Assembly: GCA_036558305.1 (NCBI GenBank)
Contig: DATBFX010000005.1
Span: 1-55,281 of the forward strand
Origin: DATBFX01 sp036558305
Lineage (GTDB): Bacteria > Chloroflexota > Chloroflexia > Thermomicrobiales > UBA6265
Direction of reading: 5' to 3'
DNA length: 55,281 bases
How positions within the stretch are numbered: the stretch's first letter is position 1; every line of letters begins with the position of its first letter. Below, one piece after another: positions 43,493 to 50,482 of the stretch. A program made the position numbers and the translations under genes. The notes beneath the pieces were generated by a model that worked only from the letters and a program-made list of their open reading frames with translations, was not told where the DNA came from and ran no database searches.

Positions 43493-44443
43493 ATGGCACA
43501 GATCGTGGCGCGGCGGTTGCTCCAGTTGATCCCGGTGCTGCTGTTGGCGACCGGGCTCGTCTTCGTCATGATCCGGTTGGCGCCGGGCGACCCGGCGGAG
43601 CAGCAACTCGGTCCGCGCGCGGCGCGCAACCCCGAGGCGGTCGCGGCGCTGCGGCACAAACTCGGTTTGGACAAACCGATCCCCGTCCAGTACCTCATCT
43701 GGTTGCGATACGCGGTCACCGGTGACCTCGGCAAGTCCGTCCGCAACCAGCAACCGGTCAGCCAGCTCCTCGCCCCGAAACTGGTCGCGACCGGCGAGTT
43801 GATCCTCGCGGCACTCGTCCTCGCGGTGGTCGCGGCGCTCATCCTGGGCACGGCGGCGGCGTTGCGACCCGGCGGCTGGGTCGACCAGGCGACGCGCGCA
43901 CTGGTCGTCTCCGGTCTGGCGATTCCGACCTACTGGTTGGGATTGGTGCTGCTGCTCGTCTTCGCGGTCAGACTGAAGTGGCTCCCCGTCTCCGGCTACG
44001 TCCGCTTCACCGCCGACCCGATCGGCAATCTGAAGCACCTGCTCCTCCCCGCCCTCAGTCTCGCCATCTTCGAGGCGGCCTTTTTCACGCGCTTTTTGCG
44101 GTCGGAACTGCTCGAGGTCTTGCGGCAGGACTACGTGCGCACCGCCAACGCGAAGGGGTTGCCGGAGCGCCTCGTCGTCTCGCGCCACGCGCTCAAGAAC
44201 GCGCTGATCCCGATGGTGACGGTCCTCGGCCTGGAACTCGGCACCTTGATGGGCGGAGTCGTCATCATCGAGCAGGTCTTTGGCTGGTCCGGTATCGGCT
44301 GGTTGGCCCTGGGCGCGGTCAAGACCCGCGATTACCCCCTCTTGCAGGGCACGGTCCTCGTCGTCGCCGTCGCCGTCAGCCTCGCGAACCTCCTGGCCGA
44401 CCTCGCCTACACCGCGATCGACCCACGCCTGCGGAAGGCCTGA
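43493..44443 (+). CDS. Dipeptide-type ABC transporter permease (DppB-like)
   Basis: The 316-residue product has six membrane helices and the binding-protein-transport signature RTANAKGLPERLVVSRHALK that docks on the ATPase. It matches the DppB/OppB group (start IVARRLLQLIPVLLLATGLV, end LANLLADLAYTAIDPRLRK). ATG 43493 gives the family start; GTG 43433, with GGAG upstream, would add 20 residues. The DppC-like partner follows at once. No ATPase or binding protein is adjacent; a family-5 binding protein begins at 55033. Confidence 0.9.
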   Translation: MAQIVARRLLQLIPVLLLATGLVFVMIRLAPGDPAEQQLGPRAARNPEAVAALRHKLGLDKPIPVQYLIWLRYAVTGDLGKSVRNQQPVSQLLAPKLVATGELILAALVLAVVAALILGTAAALRPGGWVDQATRALVVSGLAIPTYWLGLVLLLVFAVRLKWLPVSGYVRFTADPIGNLKHLLLPALSLAIFEAAFFTRFLRSELLEVLRQDYVRTANAKGLPERLVVSRHALKNALIPMVTVLGLELGTLMGGVVIIEQVFGWSGIGWLALGAVKTRDYPLLQGTVLVVAVAVSLANLLADLAYTAIDPRLRKA

Positions 44444-44445
44444 CG

Positions 44446-45408
44446 ATGACCGGCGAGACGGACAGACGGACAGGCGGACAGACGGACAGAGACGAGTCGT
44501 CAGCCATCAGTCGTGAAAAGAACCGGTCTGCCGCTCTCGCTCGTATGCACGTCGGTTCCTCAAGCCGATCGACGAAGCGTCTGTCCGTCTGTCCGTCTGT
44601 CCGTCTGTCCGGCTTTTGGATCGGCGCCGCGATCGTCGGCGTCCTCGTCCTCGCCGGTTTGCTGGCGCCGCTGATCGCGCCGTTCGATCCGCTGGCGATC
44701 CACCCGCGAGACGGGTTGAAGCCGCCGTCGTGGACGTACCTGCTGGGGACGGACGAGAACGGGCGGGACATCCTGAGCCGGTTGATCTACGCGGCGCGGA
44801 CGTCGCTGTTGGTGGCGCTGGGGTCGGTCGCGGTGGCGAGCGCGATCGGGGTGCCGCTGGGGTTGGTGGCGGGGTTCTTCGAGGGGCGGCTCGATGGCGT
44901 GATCATGCGGGTGCTCGATGCCCTGCTGGCCTTTCCGGTGATCCTGCTCGCGATCCTGGTCGTCGCCACGCTCGGGACGCGGCCGGTCAATCTCGTGCTG
45001 ACGATCGGCTTCGTCTTCATCCCCTACTTCACCCGCCTGGTGCGCGGCAACGTCCTGGCGCTCAAGCACCGGGAGTTCGTCGAGGCGAGCCGGTCGTGCG
45101 GCGCCGGGACCGGCTACCTGCTTTTCCGCGTCGTTTTCCCGAACGTGCTCTCGCCGGTCATCGTCCAGGCCTCGCTGACGATGTCGCTGGCGGTGTTGAT
45201 CGAGGCCTCGCTCTCGTTCGTCGGGGTCGGGGTGCAACCGCCCACCCCGGCGTGGGGGTCGATGCTGCAGGCCTCGCAGCTCTATCTGCCGAAGGCTCCG
45301 TGGTACGTGCTGGCGCCGGGCGCCTGCATCTTCCTCTCGGTGCTGGGGTTCAATCTGCTCGGCGACGGGTTGCGGGACGTGCTCGATCCGGCGCGGCGTG
45401 GGCGGTAA
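44446..45408 (+). CDS. Dipeptide-type ABC transporter permease (DppC-like), repeat-encoded N-terminus
   Basis: The 320-residue product is a DppC/OppC-type permease from about residue 57: a first helix IGAAIVGVLVLAGLLAPLIA, then LLGTDENGRDILSRLIYAAR and EASRSCGAGTGYLLFRVVFP, which contains the ATPase-docking motif. The first 56 residues (TDRRTGGQTDRDE... to LSVCPSVRLSG) are translated from an inverted repeat at 44459-44611. ATG 44446 is three bases after the dppB stop; an alternative ATG at 44545, inside the loop, would skip the left arm. Either way the repeat has replaced the usual N-terminal tail, while the permease core is intact. Confidence 0.9.
   Translation: MTGETDRRTGGQTDRDESSAISREKNRSAALARMHVGSSSRSTKRLSVCPSVRLSGFWIGAAIVGVLVLAGLLAPLIAPFDPLAIHPRDGLKPPSWTYLLGTDENGRDILSRLIYAARTSLLVALGSVAVASAIGVPLGLVAGFFEGRLDGVIMRVLDALLAFPVILLAILVVATLGTRPVNLVLTIGFVFIPYFTRLVRGNVLALKHREFVEASRSCGAGTGYLLFRVVFPNVLSPVIVQASLTMSLAVLIEASLSFVGVGVQPPTPAWGSMLQASQLYLPKAPWYVLAPGACIFLSVLGFNLLGDGLRDVLDPARRGR
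44459..44611. repeat. Tandem-armed inverted repeat (GACGGACA type) in the dppC 5' end
   Basis: The arms 44459-44490 and 44580-44611 are reverse complements over 32 bases with one mismatch; the unit is the octamer GACGGACA. The 89-base loop has GTCGTCAGCCATCAGTCG. The element is translated as the first part of the permease. The same unit occurs twice in the loop of the element at 46923. Confidence 0.9.
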
Positions 45409-45633
45409 AAGGGCGGAACAGATTTTGCGGAACCGCGCGGCATGTCGCCGCCCGGCTCAGCCCGTCATGAGCGCCGCTGCCGGCGAGTTCGGTATGATTG
45501 CTTGCGGGTGTTGGACGATCGTGAGAGGAGTTGCGCTGCGCGGCACAGGGTATCGAGACCGGTGAGCTAGGTCGTCGCCGTAGAGGACGCTAGCGAATCA
45601 CGCCACGGTTGGCGAACACGGGGAGCAGATGCC

Positions 45634-46911
45634 ATGAACGGTCGAGACGAAAGCGTCCGGACGAAGACCGCCGTCATGATGAGGCGCCGATCCCGGCGCG
45701 ACATCGTGCGAGACGCCGCCGCGGGGGCGGGACTCGCTTTGGCAGCATGGTCGCGGACGGTGGCGGCGCAACAGGGCACACCGGTCGCGCCGCCAACCGG
45801 CGAGCCGATCAAGATCGGAGCGGCGGTTTCGACAACCGGCTCGAACGGGCGCACCGGTCTCTACCAGCAAGAGGCCTATCAACTCTGGGAGGAGCAGAAG
45901 AACGGCGCGGGCGGGGTGCTCGGTCGACCGGTGAAGATGGTGATCTACGACGATCAATCCGATCCCGCCACCGGGGCGCGCCTCTACGAGCGGCTCTTGA
46001 CCGCGGATAAGGTCGATCTCATTCTCGGTCCCTACTCGTCGTCCGTCACGCAAGCGGTTGCCCAGGTGACGGAACGGGCGGGGCAACCGATGCTGGCGGC
46101 AGGGGCATCGGCCGGTGATCTCTGGGCGCGCGGCTACCGATATCTCTTCGGGGTCTACTCGATCGCCGAGGACTACTTCCGGGACATTGTCACGATCATC
46201 GCGCCGGCGCAGGGATACAAGACGGCGGCGATCGTCTACGAGGACACCCTCTTCCCGACCTCCACCGCCAGCGGCGCCGCGGCCCACTGCGAGGCGACCG
46301 GCATCGAAGTGGTCGTCAATGAGAAGTACCCGGCGAAGGCGACCGACGTCTCGTCCGTGCTGACGAAGGTCCGCGACGCCAACCCGGACCTGTTGATCGG
46401 CGGTTCGTACCTGCCCGATTCGGTACTGATCACCCGCCAGTCGAAGGAGTTGGGTGTCAATCCGCGGCTGTTCGCCTTCTCGGTCGGCGCGGCACAACCC
46501 GATTTCGTCGAGTCGCTCGGCGCGGATGCGGAGTACGTCCTCGGTCCGTCGATGTGGGAACCCGTGATCGAGACACCGGGCAACGCCGAATTCGTCGCGG
46601 CCTACCGGCAGAAGTTCAACCGCGACCCGGACTACCACTCGGCGGCCGGCTACGCCGCCTGCCAGGTGCTGGAGCGGGCGGTCGCCAACGTCGGCGCCAT
46701 CGACCTCGACAAGATTCGCGACGAACTCCTCAAGATGGAGATGCCGACCATTCTCCCCGGCACCTACAAGGTCGACGAGACCGGCAAAATGATCGGCCAC
46801 ATCCCGCTCACGGTGCAGTGGCAAAGCGGCAACAAGGTGATCGTCACCCCGGAGGAGCTGAAAACCGGCGATCTCACCTTGCCGACGCCGCCCTGGGATC
46901 AACGGGGATAG
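45634..46911 (+). CDS. Branched-chain-type ABC substrate-binding protein
   Basis: The 425-residue product is a type I periplasmic-binding protein: EPIKIGAAVSTTGSNGRTGL, then GVLGRPVKMVIYDDQSDPAT, LILGPYSSSVTQAVAQVTER and ADAEYVLGPSMW. The N-terminus RRRSRRDIVRDAAAGAGLAL looks like a Tat signal. It should bind an amino acid, amide or related small compound outside the membrane. The livHMGF-like genes follow on the same strand and complete the importer. ATG 45634 is used; the ribosome site is weak. Confidence 0.9.
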   Translation: MNGRDESVRTKTAVMMRRRSRRDIVRDAAAGAGLALAAWSRTVAAQQGTPVAPPTGEPIKIGAAVSTTGSNGRTGLYQQEAYQLWEEQKNGAGGVLGRPVKMVIYDDQSDPATGARLYERLLTADKVDLILGPYSSSVTQAVAQVTERAGQPMLAAGASAGDLWARGYRYLFGVYSIAEDYFRDIVTIIAPAQGYKTAAIVYEDTLFPTSTASGAAAHCEATGIEVVVNEKYPAKATDVSSVLTKVRDANPDLLIGGSYLPDSVLITRQSKELGVNPRLFAFSVGAAQPDFVESLGADAEYVLGPSMWEPVIETPGNAEFVAAYRQKFNRDPDYHSAAGYAACQVLERAVANVGAIDLDKIRDELLKMEMPTILPGTYKVDETGKMIGHIPLTVQWQSGNKVIVTPEELKTGDLTLPTPPWDQRG

Positions 46912-46922
46912 CCGGGAGCCGG

Positions 46923-47014
46923 GAGCCGGGAGCCGATAGCCGGTAGGAGAGACGGACAGACGGACAGAACCACTCGGTCCTCAGCACTTGCTAGCGGCTA
47001 GCGGCTAGCGGCTC
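46923..47014. repeat. Composite tandem-armed inverted repeat between the binding protein and LivH
   Basis: The left arm 46923-46946 (AGCCGGG/AGCCGAT heptamers) and right arm 46991-47014 (GCGGCTA heptamers) pair with four mismatches over 24 bases. The loop contains GACGGACAGACGGACAG, the unit of the element at 44459, and CTCGGTCCTCAGCAC. It looks like one element inserted in another. It ends seven bases before the livH start. Confidence 0.8.
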
Positions 47015-47021
47015 ACCGACC

Positions 47022-47876
47022 ATGGACCTCATCCAGGTCATCGTCAGCGGGCTGTTGCTCGGCGGCGTGTATGCGCTCTTCGCCGCCGGGCTGAACATGA
47101 TCTTCGGCGTGCTGCGAGTGATCAATCTGGCGCACGGCGATTTGATGATGCTGGGCGCCTACATCACGTACTGGCTGTTCGCCGAGGCGGACATCAATCC
47201 ACTGGTGTCGCTGCCGGTCTCTGCGGCGGCGATCTTCGTGGTGGGGACGGTGATCGAGCGCGGGTTGGTCGAGCGGGTCGTCAACCAACCGCTCCTCTCG
47301 TCGCTGTTGCTGACCTTCGGGTTGTCGACCCTGTTGATGGGCACGGCGTTGTCCCTCTGGACCGCCAACTTTCGGTCGGTTCCCTACCTCAGCGGGTCGG
47401 TCAGCGCGTTTGGCCTCGAGTTCTCGAAAACGCGGCTGGTCGCCTTCGCGATCGCGCTCGGCGTGACGGGGGCGACCTATGCCTTCCTCCGCTTCTCCAC
47501 CTTTGGCAAGGCGATTCGCGCGACCGCTCAGCATGCCGAGGTCGCCCAGGTTTGCGGGATCGACGTCCGGCGGGTGCGGCTGGCGACATTCGGACTCGGT
47601 TCGGCGATGGCCGGGGTGGCGGGATCGCTGATCGCGATGATCTTCACGGTCAGTCCGGAGATGGGCCGGATGTTCATCGGGCGCGCCTTCGCGATCGTCG
47701 TCCTGGGCGGGCTTGGCTCCTTTACCGGCGCGTTTCTCGGCGCGCTGACCCTCGGCGTCGCCGAAACCACCGCCGCCTACTACGGCGATACGCAATTGGC
47801 CGAAGGCGTCGCCTACGCCGTGCTCGTCCTCGTGCTGCTGGTCCGGCCGACGGGTCTGTTCGGGGCACGAGAATGA
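47022..47876 (+). CDS. livH: Branched-chain-type ABC permease LivH
   Basis: The 284-residue product has eight hydrophobic segments and family blocks VYALFAAGLNMIFGVLRVIN, LAHGDLMMLGAY, FGKAIRATAQHAEVAQVCGI (ATPase-docking) and GRAFAIVVLGGLGSFTGAFL. The ATG is at 47022, just after the inverted repeat. The stop overlaps livM by four bases. Confidence 0.95.
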   Translation: MDLIQVIVSGLLLGGVYALFAAGLNMIFGVLRVINLAHGDLMMLGAYITYWLFAEADINPLVSLPVSAAAIFVVGTVIERGLVERVVNQPLLSSLLLTFGLSTLLMGTALSLWTANFRSVPYLSGSVSAFGLEFSKTRLVAFAIALGVTGATYAFLRFSTFGKAIRATAQHAEVAQVCGIDVRRVRLATFGLGSAMAGVAGSLIAMIFTVSPEMGRMFIGRAFAIVVLGGLGSFTGAFLGALTLGVAETTAAYYGDTQLAEGVAYAVLVLVLLVRPTGLFGARE

Positions 47877-48943
47877 CCGCGGACGTCGGCAGGACGGTCG
47901 ATCCGGGGGAGGTGATCGAGACCCCCCCGCGCGACGGCAGGCGCGATCGCGACGCCGTGGCCGCGGCGGCCGGCGCCCGCCCCGTCGGCCGGCCGCTCCC
48001 CGCGTGGGAGCCGCTGCTGCCGAAGATCTACGCCCTGCTTCTCGCCGTTGCCGCCGTCGGACTGTACCTGTATCCGCGGTTTGCCAGCACCTACGACGTA
48101 ACCCTGGCGTTGACGGTGCTGCTGACCGTAACGCTGGCGACGAGTTGGAACATCATCTCCGGGTACACCGGGTACATCTCGTTCGGTCACGCCGGGTTCT
48201 TCGGCATCGGCTCGTACGTCGGCGCGCTCCTCATCTTCTACGACGTCATGGCCTGGGAGCCGGCGGTGGTCGTCGCCGGGTTGGCCACGACCGCGGTGGC
48301 GCTGGTGATCGGCTATCCAACGCTGCGGCTGCGGGGACCGTACTTCGCGATCGCGATGCTCGGGTTGAGCGAGTTGGCGCGGATCGTCGTCACGGCCTGG
48401 GAGTCGCTGACCCGCGGCGGACTCGGCGTCTACCTGCCGATCGTGCGCGACACGACCCCGAACTACTATGCGATGCTGGCCCTCACCGTCGTCGCCGTCG
48501 CCGCCTCCTACGCGGTGGGAACCTCCCGCTTCGGTCTGAAGCTGCTCGCGATCCGCGACGACGAAGGTGCGGCGCAGGCGATGGGGATCGACACGACGCG
48601 GAACAAGCTGGCCGCGTTCGCCCTCAGCTCGTTCTTTCCCGGTGCGGCCGGGGCGATCTACGCCCGCCAGGTCGGCTTCATCGATCCGGCGACCGTGTTC
48701 GCCGTGATCTGGTCGATCCGCTCCATCGCGACGGCGATCGTCGGCGGTCAAGGCACGATCGTCGGTCCGATCGTCGGCGCGGTGGCCCTGACGCTCGTTT
48801 CGGAGAACGTGTGGGCAATGGACCCGAACCTCTACCAGGTGATCTTCGGCGGTATCATCGTCCTGGTCGTCATCTTCATGCCGGGCGGGATCATCGCCCT
48901 CCTCCAGCAGTGGCGCGTGTTGCCGCGGAGCCGCCGGCTGTGA
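47873..48943 (+). CDS. livM: Branched-chain-type ABC permease LivM
   Basis: The 356-residue product has a 48-residue hydrophilic N-terminal extension, then LivM sequence: YTGYISFGHAGFFGIGSYVG, YPTLRLRGPYFAIAMLGLSE, FGLKLLAIRDDEGAAQAMGI and a closing FMPGGIIALLQ. ATG 47873 overlaps the livH stop (ATGA). The stop overlaps livG in the same way, which indicates one translationally coupled operon. Confidence 0.95.
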   Translation: MTADVGRTVDPGEVIETPPRDGRRDRDAVAAAAGARPVGRPLPAWEPLLPKIYALLLAVAAVGLYLYPRFASTYDVTLALTVLLTVTLATSWNIISGYTGYISFGHAGFFGIGSYVGALLIFYDVMAWEPAVVVAGLATTAVALVIGYPTLRLRGPYFAIAMLGLSELARIVVTAWESLTRGGLGVYLPIVRDTTPNYYAMLALTVVAVAASYAVGTSRFGLKLLAIRDDEGAAQAMGIDTTRNKLAAFALSSFFPGAAGAIYARQVGFIDPATVFAVIWSIRSIATAIVGGQGTIVGPIVGAVALTLVSENVWAMDPNLYQVIFGGIIVLVVIFMPGGIIALLQQWRVLPRSRRL

Positions 48944-49659
48944 GCGCGAGGGAGGATGCGCCGATCCTCGAGGCGCGGGAGGTCTCCGTCCGATTCGGTG
49001 GCGTGCAGGCGCTCAACCGGGCGAGTCTGGCCGTCAAACCGGGGCGCATCACCGGCGTGATCGGACCGAACGGCTCCGGCAAATCGACCCTGTTCAACGT
49101 CCTCACCGGCGTCACCCGAGCGGACAGCGGGCACGTCCGCTTCCGCGGCGACGACGTGACCGGTCTCGGTCCGCACCAGATCAACCGGCTGGGCATCGGC
49201 CGGACCTTCCAGTTGACGCGGCTCTTCGCGCGGATGACCGCGATCGAGAACCTGGTCGTCGTCGCCCGCGACGACGCCGCCATCGCGCGGAGGCGAGGCG
49301 AAGAGTTGCTCCACCTCATTTCGCTCGATCATCTGCGCGACGAGTACGCGGGCAACCTGTCGTATGGCCAGCAGAAACTCGTCGAATTCGTCCGGTTGAT
49401 GATGACGGACCCGGTGCTGGTGATGCTCGACGAACCGTTCGCCGGAGTGAATCCGACGATGGAGCGACGATTGCTCGACCAAATGGAGGGCTGGCTGCGC
49501 GATGGGCGGACGATTGTTGTTACCGATCACGAGATGAAGATCATGATGGAGATCTGCGAGGAGATCTTCGTTCTCGACCACGGCGAGGTGATCGCCCACG
49601 GAACGCCGGCCGCCGTGCGCGCCGACGAGCAGGTGATGGAGGCGTACTTTGGCCGCTGA
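48940..49659 (+). CDS. livG: Branched-chain-type ABC ATPase LivG
   Basis: The 239-residue ATPase has Walker A GPNGSGKST, signature LSYGQQKLVEFVRLM, Walker B VLVMLDEPFAG and the switch His in VVTDHEM. GTG 48940 overlaps the livM stop by four bases. LivG and LivF together drive the LivHM channel. Confidence 0.95.
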   Translation: MSAREDAPILEAREVSVRFGGVQALNRASLAVKPGRITGVIGPNGSGKSTLFNVLTGVTRADSGHVRFRGDDVTGLGPHQINRLGIGRTFQLTRLFARMTAIENLVVVARDDAAIARRRGEELLHLISLDHLRDEYAGNLSYGQQKLVEFVRLMMTDPVLVMLDEPFAGVNPTMERRLLDQMEGWLRDGRTIVVTDHEMKIMMEICEEIFVLDHGEVIAHGTPAAVRADEQVMEAYFGR

Positions 49660-50392
49660 GCCGACGGCTGGCGACGGGAAGCAACCGCTGCTCGAGGTGC
49701 GCGACGTCGACGCCAGCTACGGCGCGGTGCCGATTCTCGACGGCGTGTCGCTCGCCGTGTTTCCCAGTGAGGCCGTCAGCATCATCGGCCCGAACGGCGC
49801 CGGGAAGTCGACGGTGCTGAAAACCGTGATCGGGTTTCTGAAGCCGACGCGCGGCGAGGTCACGCTCGACGGCGCGCCGATTACGGGACTCCGGCCCGAT
49901 TTGCTCGTCCGCCGCGGCGTGGCCTACGTGCCACAGGGCCGGATCGTCTTCAAGGAGATGACGGTCGTCGAAAACCTCGAAATGGGCGCCTACACCGTCC
50001 GGGACAAAGCGCGCGTCCGGCAAACGATGGAGCAGGTGTTCGCGCTGTTCCCACGCCTGGGAGAGCGCCGGAAGCAGTTGGCGGGAACGATGAGCGGCGG
50101 CGAGCAACAGATGCTGGCGATGGGCCGGGCGTTGATGGTTGAGCCGCGCCTGGTGCTGATGGACGAGCCGTCGCTCGGTCTGGCCCCGCGCTTCGTGGAG
50201 TTGATCTTCGGGAAGATCGCGGAACTGCGGGCGAGCGGAATGACGCTCCTGCTGGTCGAGCAGAACGCCGCCAAGTCGCTTTCGATCAGCGACCGCGGCT
50301 ACGTGCTCGAGCTGGGGCGCAACCGCTTCACGGGAAGCGGCGCCGCCTTGCTGGCGGACGAGCGGGTTCGGCGGCTGTATCTGGGAGGGTAG
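49649..50392 (+). CDS. livF: Branched-chain-type ABC ATPase LivF
   Basis: The 247-residue ATPase has Walker A GPNGAGKST, signature TMSGGEQQMLAMGRAL, Walker B LVLMDEPSLGLAP and the switch LLVEQNA. TTG 49649 is used because GGAGG stands six bases upstream; it overlaps livG by 11 bases. It closes the importer operon, 90 bases before the amidase gene. Confidence 0.95.
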   Translation: MAAEPTAGDGKQPLLEVRDVDASYGAVPILDGVSLAVFPSEAVSIIGPNGAGKSTVLKTVIGFLKPTRGEVTLDGAPITGLRPDLLVRRGVAYVPQGRIVFKEMTVVENLEMGAYTVRDKARVRQTMEQVFALFPRLGERRKQLAGTMSGGEQQMLAMGRALMVEPRLVLMDEPSLGLAPRFVELIFGKIAELRASGMTLLLVEQNAAKSLSISDRGYVLELGRNRFTGSGAALLADERVRRLYLGG

Positions 50393-50482
50393 AGGTCGTC
50401 TGGCGAGGCCCCGGCTCATGAAGTCCGGACTTCGGCCGGCGGCACCGGTGCCAAGGTGTTGCAAGGTGGAAAGGCCACGCCC

